Part shown: in pieces, positions 8,849 to 17,690 of the stretch
Position numbering within the stretch: the stretch's first letter is position 1
Layout of the letters: each line of letters opens with the position of its first letter
Source: Dysgonomonas sp. ZJ279
Lineage (GTDB): Bacteria; Bacteroidota; Bacteroidia; Bacteroidales; Dysgonomonadaceae
Length of the DNA stretch: 64,000 nucleotides
Direction: 5' to 3'
Assembly (NCBI RefSeq): GCF_011039205.1
Contig: NZ_JAAKEL010000012.1
Span: 1-64,000 of the forward strand
Notes under the pieces: model-generated
What the model saw: only the letters and a program-made list of their open reading frames with translations
Told to the model about the DNA's origin: nothing
The model's database searches: none
Translations under genes and position numbers: made by a program

Positions 8849-10873
8849 TTACGGTGTATCTTTTGATGGACGATATACAGCCCGAACTTTTTTAATTCCT
8901 GTGCGTGTCGTTGTCAAGGTTCGTACCGCTGTCGTTTTGTTCCAATAGTAGGTTCCTCCCGCATTATTGGCCGAGGAAGACCAATAATCGATAGTTTTAT
9001 CTACCACATCCATACCTGTATAGGCTGGGTTAAAAATATCGACAACAAAGCTTGCCACTGTATCCATTTCGGCAGACGAAGGCAGATAGTATGCCGCAGG
9101 TTTAAACTGAGATGCTAAAATAGAAGGACTTACACCGGCTATATCAAATCCACCTTTTCGTAGCGTATATGTTGCTGCGGGCGAGGTAGTGCCCAGTCTT
9201 TGTGTATTCACAAGTCCCTGCTGATTATCAGCCCCTCCGGCTGTCCAATAGACAAAACCCGATGGCAGAGTAGTTGTTCCTTGATACCCCCATGCCAGAT
9301 TGCTGGCTAATGTAGTCTTACCCTCATCGAAGCGTTCCATATAGAGCGTGCTGGATAATCTGATCGGTGCCCATTGGCGAAAGACTACAGTTTGTGGACT
9401 AGTTCCGTTTGATTTTACTATTGTAATTGTACACTCCCTGTATTGTTTATCAGTGTCAAGTTTAGGGAAACCGGGATCTGTATATCGCCACGGCTTGATA
9501 AAATAGGTAAACTGATTATTCTTTATCGCGTCTGCTGAACCTGTTTCCATTGGTATCCAGGTATTATTGGCTTTGGTGGTCAAAATCCAGTGCTCCGATA
9601 CATTTGCCGTATTTATAGCAGGATTATACTGAAAATTAAAGAATTTACTCGATCCGGAAACCGGAAGAACTCCCGTACTCATATGTCCATCGAAGTTAAA
9701 ATCGGTTTGTGAAAAGCCATAATCGTACATATTCATTAATACCCGCCAGTTGACCCCTTGCCCTGTTCCCGTAACGAGAGTATTGGCGCTGATCCGTCCT
9801 CCCTCCTGTGCTCCTCCCCAATCCGAAAGGTAAAGGGATAATATATAATGCTTATTGCGAATCAGATCATAATTTTGGGTTATATCCGTTCCCAAACAAA
9901 ACCTGTAAGTGATGTCACCCTTTAAGGTACCGTAACTATACTGAGCCTCTACTGTGACGTACGTAGCAAAAGGCATCTGGTTAATATCCGATTTTTTATT
10001 TAACTGATTAGCTATCGAATTGTCGGTTCCCTGCATATTTTCAAAAGCGAATAATGCAAGAGTCCCGGTACTAGTATGTGTATTGTAGCCTATAAGACTG
10101 TCTACGTTATTTAGGATCGGCCAATTGCTATCTACGAGGGAATATCCCGCGCGCAATCCAGTCGAATTAATTATTTTATTGTTGGGTTGCCCCAGTGTCA
10201 TCGTAGCCGGAACATTATTTATACTTATTCTTGTCGGTTTTATACTTACTCCTGTCCTGAGGTTTTTTCCATGCAGGCTGACGGTAACCATAGCCATATT
10301 GCGCTCCAAGGCAGCATTGAACACTTTACTTCCGTCGCCATTTGTTGTCCCTTGGTCGATAGCTTTGGCAAACATAACAGATTTGTCGGGAGCATTATTC
10401 ATCGGAAGGGTAACACTTAGCGATTTGAGATCGTTGGGTGTAAGTACAGAACTTCTGCTGATCGCGCTGCCATAATTACCCACAAGATATACTTCGCTGA
10501 AAGCTGTAGTTGTATATATGGATAATGACGAGGTTCCTCCACTCATAGGAAGATTAAAGCCCGACGGGTGTGTGGTTGCATCAAAATAATAGACATACGG
10601 TGACGCAGCATCATTGTTTACATATACAACAACATTCAGGTTGTTGAGTGTATTGTAATCGAACCGCGTACTGGATGCGCCATTGACAAATGCTTTAAGA
10701 GTATTCTTGGCTTCGGTAACTTCCTCCAACGATATATTTATAGTTATCCTATTAGCATCCTTAGAGCCATCGTTATCATAATCCGCTCCATCTTCACGGC
10801 ACGAAACCGAGAAGCATAGTATTAACATTAGCATCAACGATAAGATTGATATATTCTTTTTATAGGGTTTCAT
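8849..10873 (-). CDS. Large fimbrial tip-like lipoprotein (fimbrillin superfamily)
   Basis: A 674-residue lipoprotein (signal with acylated Cys near SVSCRED, about residue 25). The N-terminal half has the fimbrillin-like pattern of beta-strands (ITINISLEEV, LNVVVYVNND, VYLVGNYG). The C-terminal 150 residues (GFVYWTAGGADNQQGLVNTQ, YYLPSSAEMD, DYWSSSANNAGG) look like the FISUMP/DUF1566-type domain of tip adhesins. It is the last intact gene of the fimbrial operon, 18 bases after the Mfa2-like gene, which is where accessory tip components (Mfa3-5/FimC-E equivalents) are encoded. Likely role: minor or tip fimbrial subunit, exported as a lipoprotein and processed by Rgp-like protease (family knowledge). 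The ligand is unknown. Confidence 0.75.
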   Translation of the reverse strand: MKPYKKNISILSLMLMLILCFSVSCREDGADYDNDGSKDANRITINISLEEVTEAKNTLKAFVNGASSTRFDYNTLNNLNVVVYVNNDAASPYVYYFDATTHPSGFNLPMSGGTSSLSIYTTTAFSEVYLVGNYGSAISRSSVLTPNDLKSLSVTLPMNNAPDKSVMFAKAIDQGTTNGDGSKVFNAALERNMAMVTVSLHGKNLRTGVSIKPTRISINNVPATMTLGQPNNKIINSTGLRAGYSLVDSNWPILNNVDSLIGYNTHTSTGTLALFAFENMQGTDNSIANQLNKKSDINQMPFATYVTVEAQYSYGTLKGDITYRFCLGTDITQNYDLIRNKHYILSLYLSDWGGAQEGGRISANTLVTGTGQGVNWRVLMNMYDYGFSQTDFNFDGHMSTGVLPVSGSSKFFNFQYNPAINTANVSEHWILTTKANNTWIPMETGSADAIKNNQFTYFIKPWRYTDPGFPKLDTDKQYRECTITIVKSNGTSPQTVVFRQWAPIRLSSTLYMERFDEGKTTLASNLAWGYQGTTTLPSGFVYWTAGGADNQQGLVNTQRLGTTSPAATYTLRKGGFDIAGVSPSILASQFKPAAYYLPSSAEMDTVASFVVDIFNPAYTGMDVVDKTIDYWSSSANNAGGTYYWNKTTAVRTLTTTRTGIKKVRAVYRPSKDTP

Positions 10874-10891
10874 AATTATAATATATTGTTG

Positions 10892-11809
10892 TTATAATTC
10901 GGGTTTAACACCATTGTCAATATTCCAATCGGGTGCTTTCACTGATACACCCTGGGGTGTAAAGTCTATACTGATATTTATTGTAACCTCGTTTTTATCA
11001 AGATCAAATTGTGCATATTTATTCAAAAAGTCAGTCATTTTCATACTATATATAGGCTTCCCGGAAGAGTCTTCCAAACCTATAGTTACTGACGATTCCT
11101 TTTGGAAACGCATTAGACTGATTTTTGTATAATAGACTTCCTGTTCTGCATTATACAGGAATTTTGGATAATAAGAATAAAGGTCTTTGGTCTGGTGGTT
11201 TTCGAAGTCGATAGAACCTGCCAAGTTGTTTATTATAAGCTTTGGCATCCCCGATGCAAATGCTTTTGTCGCAGAAGCATCAGTGTTACTGATTCCTCCT
11301 ATTTCTAAATACACCTTGATGTGGCTGGAGACAAAGCGAACAGTATCTTCAACTTTGTAATAGTGTTCAAGGTCGGGTATTGTTATTTTTTTATATCCGA
11401 AATATAAAGAATCATTGGTGAGGGCATTTTTCTTTTCCATAAGGTTTAGATTAGAAATACGCATTTTGTTCATATCCGCACCTTGTTCGGTTTCTATTAA
11501 TGTATTTTCGAATGCATTACCTACGCATAATATATAATAATCTCCCGGAGGAACATCGAGTCTTACTCCGTGATTCTGCATAAGTTCACTTTTACTTACT
11601 GATTGAATCAGAATATTTCGCTTATCAGAATTGAAGACAAAGAAATCTACTTTCTCGATTTTCTGATCGAAAATTTGCGCAGTCCCATCGCCCGTATAGC
11701 TAAAATGGATAAAGGCAGGCTCGCAATCGTCATAATCGTCCGAGATGCATCCACTCATCAAAACAGCGAGTAATGATAATAATATAAATCTCATGTGTTT
11801 CAATTTCAT
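10892..11809 (-). CDS. FimB/Mfa2-family fimbrial anchor lipoprotein
   Basis: A 305-residue lipoprotein (LLAVLMSGCISDDYDDC, acylated Cys about residue 21) whose opening, CEPAFIHFSYTGDGTAQIFD followed by KVDFFVFNSD, and VPPGDYYILCVGN stretch are typical of the FimB/Mfa2 family. These proteins cap or anchor the fimbrial shaft at the outer membrane and limit its length. It lies between the fimbrillin and the tip-like gene in the same order as mfa1-mfa2-mfa3 of Porphyromonas. An alternative ATG five codons in (11794) would give an equally good signal. Confidence 0.85.
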   Translation of the reverse strand: MKLKHMRFILLSLLAVLMSGCISDDYDDCEPAFIHFSYTGDGTAQIFDQKIEKVDFFVFNSDKRNILIQSVSKSELMQNHGVRLDVPPGDYYILCVGNAFENTLIETEQGADMNKMRISNLNLMEKKNALTNDSLYFGYKKITIPDLEHYYKVEDTVRFVSSHIKVYLEIGGISNTDASATKAFASGMPKLIINNLAGSIDFENHQTKDLYSYYPKFLYNAEQEVYYTKISLMRFQKESSVTIGLEDSSGKPIYSMKMTDFLNKYAQFDLDKNEVTINISIDFTPQGVSVKAPDWNIDNGVKPEL

Positions 11810-11936
11810 ATGCCTATATTTATTTAATTCGTAATAGTATTGTTAAAATTTTGGAATTATATAATCTCCTTCAATTTTATTATTATATCTCCGGGATTAA
11901 AACTCCCGGAGATTAATATTATATGTTGTATCTTGA

Positions 11937-13100
11937 TTAATAGAATGTTGGTGTAAGAGCTTGTATAACCCAACTACTTACAGTCACGTTCACGGCTATA
12001 CAGATTCTTGAATCCGGATCCCAAGGGCCAATATTGCTTTCGGTAAATACCAAGTCAAATTGATAAATATACCCCGGTTTAGGATGTGTGTTATCAACTC
12101 CTGCACCACTAAAGCTTCTTGTCGCAACATAAGAGAATTGTGTAGGGCTATTATCCACACGTGTCACATCCATAAGACGTATTTTCACATTCGGGAACGT
12201 ACCTGCTACAGGAATAAAGTTATAAGCAAATACTTTCGTAATATCTCCTTCAGCATAGTATGAATTACTACCGGATGTAAGCGTCGGAATCGGTGAAATA
12301 GCATTGTATGCCCATGATATAGCCGGTGCATTACCAAACTCATATAGTCCTACAGGAGGGCTTGCCAATCCCGGCTCATATATTTTACCCATGCTGCCAA
12401 GTCCGGTATATATAGAAAGTTTTTCGCTCACGCCTGTACCATCGACATTAACTTGTTGGTAAATATCTACCAGACCAAGACCTACCAGTTTAAATGAAGA
12501 ATAAGTGTTTCCTAAATCCGAACATTGTATTTTACCTATTTCGACGCGTGAAACCAATGCCGACAGATTGACGGTTGTTGTAAAATAATCGGTATCATCC
12601 AATGGATGAGGAGTAGGTTGTGTCTCTGTAGACGGAGTTAATATATTTTCCCCATACAAAAGGATATTATTTTTATCCTGCTCATCCGCAGCTTGCATCA
12701 CACTACTTTTTACAGATGCTACATTGGTATAATTGAGTGTTTCACCGGTAGTGTTTCCTAAAACTATTACTTTGTTGATAGCAGGATCCAATTGGTGAAA
12801 TACGTAACCGCTTCCGGTTGTTATAATGGCAAAATCTGAACTTGAATTTAAAATAGTCTTTTTTTCATAAATATTCGTCCCGTCTGTCAGTAGAATAGTT
12901 ACATCATTCAATGTGATTACACCTGCTGTTGATTTGTTTGCGATCGATTTGCTTATTTGTGAGACAATGCCATCAAGCTGTAAAGTCACCGTTTTCTTTT
13001 TTCCTGTACCCGGTGTCACCCCTGCTTCATCGTCATTGCTACTGCAAGCAAACAGTCCTATGCTCGCGAGTATAAAAACTAAATACTTTAACTTTTTCAT
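11937..13100 (-). CDS. Mfa1/FimA-type major fimbrillin
   Basis: A 387-residue lipoprotein precursor (MKKLKYLVFILASIGLFACS, acylated Cys 19). It has a beta-rich fimbrillin body (TVTLQLDGIVSQI, VIVLGNTTGE, LSALVSRVEIGKIQCSDLG) and a C-terminal strand segment (VTVSSWVIQALTPTFY) of the kind used for strand exchange during polymerisation. In Porphyromonas, such precursors are cleaved by an arginine gingipain-like protease and polymerise on the cell surface (family knowledge). Position directly before the Mfa2-like anchor supports it as the shaft subunit. A 63-base gap precedes it, without an obvious terminator. Confidence 0.85.
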   Translation of the reverse strand: MKKLKYLVFILASIGLFACSSNDDEAGVTPGTGKKKTVTLQLDGIVSQISKSIANKSTAGVITLNDVTILLTDGTNIYEKKTILNSSSDFAIITTGSGYVFHQLDPAINKVIVLGNTTGETLNYTNVASVKSSVMQAADEQDKNNILLYGENILTPSTETQPTPHPLDDTDYFTTTVNLSALVSRVEIGKIQCSDLGNTYSSFKLVGLGLVDIYQQVNVDGTGVSEKLSIYTGLGSMGKIYEPGLASPPVGLYEFGNAPAISWAYNAISPIPTLTSGSNSYYAEGDITKVFAYNFIPVAGTFPNVKIRLMDVTRVDNSPTQFSYVATRSFSGAGVDNTHPKPGYIYQFDLVFTESNIGPWDPDSRICIAVNVTVSSWVIQALTPTFY

Positions 13101-13163
13101 AATTTTCGATAATTTTAATTAATACTATTTGATATATTCAATCCTCTATTTTAGTTATAGTCT

Positions 13164-14618
13164 TCATTCGTCCAAAAACTTATTTATTTGCGATAAATTA
13201 TCAGTTGCTTCGGAAACCCCATTTTGAGACGCTTTCATAAAATATTCTTTGGCTTCGTCATACCTCTTGTTTTCTGCCATTATGATACCCAGATTGTTCC
13301 ATGCTATCGGATCATTTTTCACTTTTTCGATAATTTGCATTGCTTCTTCAATGTTACCATGCTCTATTTCTATCCCTGCGGCATTGACTGCTGTTAGCGG
13401 ATTGTTGGGAAATATCTGAACTGCTTTGAGGTAAATATTCTCTGATTCGGCAGAGCCTTTAGGATAACTATTAGCCAACAGATATATTTCATTCAGGCTG
13501 AGTAATTTGGGGCTTGAGACGAAAGCCTCTTTAGCTTTCTCTACATCGAAGCTGGCTACCTGATAATTAATTGTACAGGTTATACGTCTTAAACCCGGAA
13601 ATACTTCGTTAAGCAATTGTCTGTACACATTACCTCCTTCCAGTTTCATTATTTCAGATTCGCGACCATCGTGTATATTAGTCTTACGGATGATTTCCAA
13701 TACTTTATCTTTACCGGCTATATCGGCAGTTTCTAAAATCTTTGTCAAACCGTCCCAGTCTTCACCTTTCCAATCCACAGAAATGAGATTGTTGGATATA
13801 TTATGACGTTTCTCGAGGAATTCAGCCGTAGCTTTGGCTCTTCTTTCTGACAATCTCATGTTAACATCGAAACTGCCATCAGGAGAAGAAAAGCCTACGA
13901 TATTGATGTTTGTTATTGTCAGATCGTCATTTTTGAGAACGGTATTGTATAAATCATCAAATTTTTTAATTTCATTCGTATTATTCCCTAAAGGCATATC
14001 TATTACCCAGCTTCCAATCTTAAAGCTTAAATATAGTTCGCTCACTTCATTTCTTGCTTTGATTTTTTCTACATCAGGGCTGATAAAGTTTGTTTTATAT
14101 CGAGGGATAAACGTTTCTTTGAGTATGGGCGACATTAGTAAGTTCTCGCTGTTAACCAGTTCGCAAAAAGCACATCCTGAAACATTCTCCTGTAAAATCA
14201 GCGAACCGTTTTTCATCCAATCTTCAGCAGGCACACTTGTGCTATAATTTACAGTTTGCGTAGTCTTATTTTTACGATTAACAATACTGTAAGGTTCACC
14301 ATTGAAAACATCTTTTTTGGAGATAAGTAAGCTGCGTCGCAGCGATCTATCTTTTCGATTTCCGGTGATAACTATTTTAGGAAGTTCTTTCGATTTTAAT
14401 TGATCCTGTGATCTGATTACAGGGGTAAGAACAATCATGTGGTCTGATTTGATTTGCAGTTTATCCAGTATAACATCCAGATTCACTACCAGATCATTGT
14501 TCTGTTTATTTATAGAATCCCTTACTGTTATCTGTTCGGAATAATTGGTTTGCGCCGTACTGCTTAGTGTTATAAATAAAAACAGAGTCAGGCTTATAAC
14601 GTAATATATCTTGTTCAT
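13164..14618 (-). CDS. DUF3868/OmpA-like protein with TPRs, fimbrial operon
   Basis: A 484-residue exported protein. The ATG at 14618 is preferred because AAGGAGG lies 5 bases upstream and it gives a clean signal peptide (MNKIYYVISLTLFLFITLSS); a longer opening to 14651 would overlap the upstream gene. Domain order: DUF3868-like N-terminal part (about 20-190), an OmpA-like peptidoglycan-binding part (NIVGFSSPDGSF, LSERRAKATAEFLEKRHN) and C-terminal TPR-like helices (AWNNLGIIMAENKRYDEAKE). It follows the DUF3575 gene by 13 bases. DUF3575 and DUF3868/OmpA proteins habitually head Bacteroidales fimbrial operons and probably act in the envelope during export or anchoring. Confidence 0.85.
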   Translation of the reverse strand: MNKIYYVISLTLFLFITLSSTAQTNYSEQITVRDSINKQNNDLVVNLDVILDKLQIKSDHMIVLTPVIRSQDQLKSKELPKIVITGNRKDRSLRRSLLISKKDVFNGEPYSIVNRKNKTTQTVNYSTSVPAEDWMKNGSLILQENVSGCAFCELVNSENLLMSPILKETFIPRYKTNFISPDVEKIKARNEVSELYLSFKIGSWVIDMPLGNNTNEIKKFDDLYNTVLKNDDLTITNINIVGFSSPDGSFDVNMRLSERRAKATAEFLEKRHNISNNLISVDWKGEDWDGLTKILETADIAGKDKVLEIIRKTNIHDGRESEIMKLEGGNVYRQLLNEVFPGLRRITCTINYQVASFDVEKAKEAFVSSPKLLSLNEIYLLANSYPKGSAESENIYLKAVQIFPNNPLTAVNAAGIEIEHGNIEEAMQIIEKVKNDPIAWNNLGIIMAENKRYDEAKEYFMKASQNGVSEATDNLSQINKFLDE

Positions 14619-14631
14619 CTTTTCCTCCTTT

Positions 14632-15222
14632 TTATTTAATAATATAAACAATGTTTACTGCGAGTTTTGTAAACCCGAAATAGTCTTTAACACCTTGTCT
14701 GACCCACGATCCACATGTAGCACACTCGTATTTGTCGTAGTCGAAACGTATATACCCAACACCAACTCCGGCTTCCAGATTCCACCTGTCGCTAAGCATC
14801 CATGAATGATTGTAGGCGATACCTCCTCCAACAAACCACCCTTCAAAACGGTGATCTCTAAAAACTCTAAAGTCTGTACCTAAAAAATTTATTGGAATAT
14901 CTACATTGCCGGCATTACCCTGTCCACCAAGCAGATGAGCGCCTAAACTACTACCATTAAATTTTTCGCAAAACCAATATTTTACTTCAGGTTGCACGAG
15001 CCAGTGTTTCCACTTTTTATTATTGGAGAAAGTCCATGGATTGTAATTTCCTGAGAGGTCCAAAGTCCATTTGTCATTTAATCCAGCCTCTACACCTAAA
15101 TTAATAGTGGTTGTTAAATCGTAAAGAAGATTCGACTTTATCGCAACATCTTGTCCTTTAGATACAACAAAAGGCATAACTGCAAGAAACAGTATTAATA
15201 ATAATTTATTCACCTTGGTCAT
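14632..15222 (-). CDS. DUF3575 outer-membrane beta-barrel protein, first gene of fimbrial operon
   Basis: A 196-residue protein with a signal peptide (LLLILFLAVMPFVVSKGQ) followed by the DUF3575 pattern: DVAIKSNLLYDLTTTINLGV, WTLDLSGNYNPWTF, HWLVQPEVKYWFCEKFNGS, GWFVGGGIAYNHSWMLSDRW and the Cys pair in YECATCGSW. Alternating hydrophobic strands suggest a small beta-barrel in the outer membrane. It is the most upstream gene of the five-gene fimbrial unit, so the operon promoter should lie in 15223-15560, though I could not find a consensus -7 there. Confidence 0.85.
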   Translation of the reverse strand: MTKVNKLLLILFLAVMPFVVSKGQDVAIKSNLLYDLTTTINLGVEAGLNDKWTLDLSGNYNPWTFSNNKKWKHWLVQPEVKYWFCEKFNGSSLGAHLLGGQGNAGNVDIPINFLGTDFRVFRDHRFEGWFVGGGIAYNHSWMLSDRWNLEAGVGVGYIRFDYDKYECATCGSWVRQGVKDYFGFTKLAVNIVYIIK

Positions 15223-15562
15223 TCTTTAGATATTAATAGATATTATTTATATTGTATTTTGTAATGAGCATATATTTAATAATAACCCATACTTACTTAT
15301 ATATTTTAAAATGATTTTTATTTAATTAAAATGATTTAACTTGCATTTTGTTTAAATAGAACAATTATGTTATATTATATTAACTATAACTACTTGATTT
15401 TTTAACACAATAGGAACTTTTTTTCAAACAAAATACAACTACTATATCCTTAAAACCAATATTGTTTATTTTTATTAATTTAAAAATGCAGTAAATATTT
15501 TGCAAAATAATACACTAATAACCCTCTGATAATTATCGAAAATGCGCAGTTATCTTCTTTGT
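15223..15562. other. AT-rich leader of the fimbrial operon
   Basis: A very AT-rich region of 340 bases upstream of the fimbrial operon. It contains a perfect 14-base palindrome TATTTTGCAAAATA (15496-15509). I found no consensus TAnnTTTG on the minus strand and no long inverted repeat pair that would indicate an invertible promoter. Confidence 0.5.
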
Positions 15563-15925
15563 TTAATAAAAATAGAATGTATAATTAGTGTTTTTTGCAA
15601 AGTCAAGATTTAAGAAAATATCTTTGTGTAAACAGGTAAGTGATTCTATTTCATCAGCTTTTTTATCAAAACATTGTTGGTTTCGAAATGGTTTAAGCGA
15701 TTGCCTGGCTCTTTTCCATCTATGGTCTAAGGTTTTTAAAAAAATTCTGTAAAGTAAACTTGCAGACAAAGATATTATGCTTGGATTCAAGCTCCTCCAA
15801 GATAGGATTTAGATTGCGAGAATGTTCTCTAACCAAGTCGGGTCGTAATTCTCGAACAGGTTCTAATTTAATTTTAGCTCTTCGACCCTCTTCTAATAGT
15901 AGAGAGTGGTTCTATTGACTTGTGT
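15563..15925 (-). pseudogene. IS630-family transposase remnant, frameshifted
   Basis: On the minus strand two frames together spell a typical IS630 transposase: first LLEEGRRAKIKLEPVRELRP and DLVREHSRNLNPILEELESK, then, after a frame change near 15735, KTLDHRWKRARQSLKPFRNQ and CFDKKADEIESLTCL. The DDE catalytic domain beyond YADE is absent (it reads DFAKNTNYTFYFY and stops). The upstream helix-turn-helix is also broken by a stop. It is an inactive fossil with at least one frameshift and both ends lost. Confidence 0.8.
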
Positions 15926-16278
15926 GATTTTTGCTACTGGTCCATCGAATGTTTATCATTAGATAATAAGAGACTTAGGCATCGGTGGGGAACCACAACA
16001 TCGAGGCTGGATTTATAAAGATTATTCAGCTCTAACTTTTCTTATTCCGTCAATTTTACACACCTCACGTATGATATCATTGTACTGATTATAAGATAAA
16101 TACACAAAATAGCTTAACGAAAGCAGCAAAGAACAATGAGCGCGTCATAAAATCACAAAGTTATGTAAAAGAACCCTTTAATAAACTATTAAATATAAAC
16201 TCTATTGTATTGGCGGAGACTGTAAACTAAGCTCTATCAGTAAGGACTAAATTATTATTTTTACTAACACAGTTTTTT
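15926..16278. other. Non-coding spacer between IS remnants
   Basis: About 350 AT-rich bases with no open frame that I recognise. It lies between the IS630 and IS256 remnants and is probably decayed mobile-element DNA. Confidence 0.4.
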
Positions 16279-16548
16279 ATGGAAAAGGAATTTGATTTTG
16301 AAAGCATTAAGAAGAAAGCCTTAGAACAACTCAAATCAGGCAAATCTTTATTAGGTAAAGACGGAGCCTTTGCTCCGTTATTGGAAAATATCCTGAATGC
16401 CGCTCTTGAAGGCGAGATGGATGCTCATTTGGATGAACATGAACGCCTGTCAGGCAATCGTCGCAATGGACATACCCCTAATTACGGGAAATGCGAACCA
16501 TCGCTGAAATGGGTTTCAGACCCGTACGGGCTTCATATAAACGGATAA
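16279..16548 (+). pseudogene. IS256-family (mutator) transposase, N-terminal fragment
   Basis: The first about 65 residues are a good IS256-family N-terminus: MEKEFDFESIKKKALEQLKS, GKDGAFAPLLENILNAALEG, EMDAHLDEHERLSGNRRNG. After NRRNG the sequence no longer follows the family and stops at residue 89, whereas intact members run to about 400 residues with a DDE domain. So it is a truncated, inactive remnant joined to foreign sequence. Confidence 0.85.
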
Positions 16549-16683
16549 TAGTTCTTAGTTTATTCATTGAAATAGGATTATTAGGCATAGATTTTAAGAT
16601 TTTAGTTTTGCTTTTTCAAGCGAACTAAATCAATACCTTTTTAAAATTCTAAATCTAAATCTAAACTTTTGATGCTATTTTTT

Positions 16684-16780
16684 AGAGGGCATTTTCCTCC
16701 GTTTTCAGGTGGTCACTTTGAACCGTTTCGAAGGGGTCATTTTCTTCCGTTTTTTAGGGGTCTATTTTACCGTTTTTTCC
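16684..16780. repeat. Four tandem about 24-base repeats, IS21-type terminal repeats
   Basis: Four imperfect direct repeats start at about 16684, 16707, 16731 and 16756. Each has the pattern GGxCAtTTTnnnCCGTTTT (for example GGTCACTTTGAACCGTTT and GGTCATTTTCTTCCGTTTT). Multiple terminal repeats of this GGTCAnTTT-type are characteristic of IS21-family ends in Bacteroidetes. No istA or istB gene is nearby, so this is an orphan end. Confidence 0.55.
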
Positions 16781-16804
16781 ACTAGAAAATCTTTTTACCT
16801 TGTA

Positions 16805-17602
16805 TTATAGTTTTTTTTGTTTGTAAAAATCTACTAATTGATTAACAACCTTGAAGGATGCGTCTTTCGAAATGAAGGATATCAGTGTTATTGTTTTCTG
16901 CTCACGGGCTGCAGCTTGAATCTTATGATGTCCGTCCAATAAATAGTTAGCGAATCCCCAGTGGCATATAACGCCATCTTCAGACTCCTCATCAAAGATC
17001 ATTGATTCTTTAGTATCTACCACACTTAATGATATGGCAGTAGGTTGTATTCCTTTTTTGATTTGATTTTGATAAAATAATACTCGGTCTTCGTTTAAAG
17101 ATTGAGGTTGATAAAGAGGAATGAAAAATTCAAATAGTTTTTCCTTATCTAATATTATCTTATCCATTCCCCGATAATATGTCATGCCTATTTGTTCTGA
17201 TTTTTCCTCTCCATAATTCCATAAGAGAGCTTGATCTTCTGCGAAATAATCACCTTTTCCATTAAAACATGTTTGATGAGGATATATCTTAAGTAAAAGG
17301 CATTCATAATCTCCTACAGGTAAAATATCTTTTAAATATTGTAATAAATTTTCATCCAATTTATTCAGTCCGGAATTAAGTGAATCTCTAACTTCTTCAA
17401 TGGTATAACTCGCTGTTAAGTCTGTTTTTAATTGACTAAAGAAAAATTGGCAAGTACCACATACGTTTCCAATATGGAATAAGTGTTTATTGTTATATGA
17501 GATATATCTATCCCATACTTCCCAATTAGCTCCCACTGTTGTAGTGAAACTCAATTTTGAATTCGACTCTTGTACCTTTAAACTTTTGTGATCTAATAGC
17601 AT
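16805..17602 (-). CDS. Conserved hypothetical with ParB-like DGHH motif
   Basis: About 265 residues, not recognised as a named family. I prefer the ATG at 17602 because the 15 extra upstream codons (from 17647) read through a tRNA-like 3' end. Visible features are an internal Cys pair (GNVCGTCQFFFS) and, near the C-terminus, FANYLLDGHHKIQAA, which resembles the ParB/Srx-type nucleotide-binding motif (DGHHR...A) found in ParB-like nucleases and kinases. Between them is a long acidic stretch with no low-complexity. It might bind a nucleotide or act on a nucleic acid, but that is only motif-level inference. It stands alone between IS remnants and a divergent nitroreductase. Confidence 0.6.
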   Translation of the reverse strand: MLLDHKSLKVQESNSKLSFTTTVGANWEVWDRYISYNNKHLFHIGNVCGTCQFFFSQLKTDLTASYTIEEVRDSLNSGLNKLDENLLQYLKDILPVGDYECLLLKIYPHQTCFNGKGDYFAEDQALLWNYGEEKSEQIGMTYYRGMDKIILDKEKLFEFFIPLYQPQSLNEDRVLFYQNQIKKGIQPTAISLSVVDTKESMIFDEESEDGVICHWGFANYLLDGHHKIQAAAREQKTITLISFISKDASFKVVNQLVDFYKQKKL

Positions 17603-17620
17603 ATTAATATTTTCTAATTT

Positions 17621-17690
17621 GTACCCCCTGATGAGATTCGAACTCACATTCTCCTTTCGAAGCAGTACGGCTCTAAATGAGCTTCCCTAC
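17621..17690 (-). other. tRNA-like remnant (T-arm and D-arm-like)
   Basis: On the minus strand GTGAG-TTCGAAT-CTCAT forms a correct T-arm (17633-17649 region) followed by CAGGGGGT like an acceptor 3' strand. About 30 bases earlier GCTCATTTAGAGC resembles a shortened D-arm. The 5' acceptor strand (needs CCCCCTG) is absent and the anticodon stem does not pair, so it is not a working tRNA. It may be a decayed tRNA or an attachment-site relic. Confidence 0.35.

Noticed and set aside
9500-10500. Plus-strand ORFs opposite the fimbrial tip gene
   Set aside because: Composition mirrors the coding strand of a signal-peptide-bearing lipoprotein; no independent features.
14619-14651. Earlier start for the DUF3868/OmpA protein
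   Set aside because: It would overlap the DUF3575 stop and ignores the strong AAGGAGG five bases before the ATG at 14618.
15223-15562. Invertible promoter (phase variation) for the fimbrial operon
   Set aside because: Looked for a pair of long inverted repeats flanking a promoter; only one short palindrome (15496-15509) is present, and there is no second copy.
17621-17690. A functional tRNA on the minus strand
   Set aside because: T-arm is good, but the 5' acceptor strand does not pair with CAGGGGG, the D-loop is too short and no 5-pair anticodon stem with 7-base loop can be formed.
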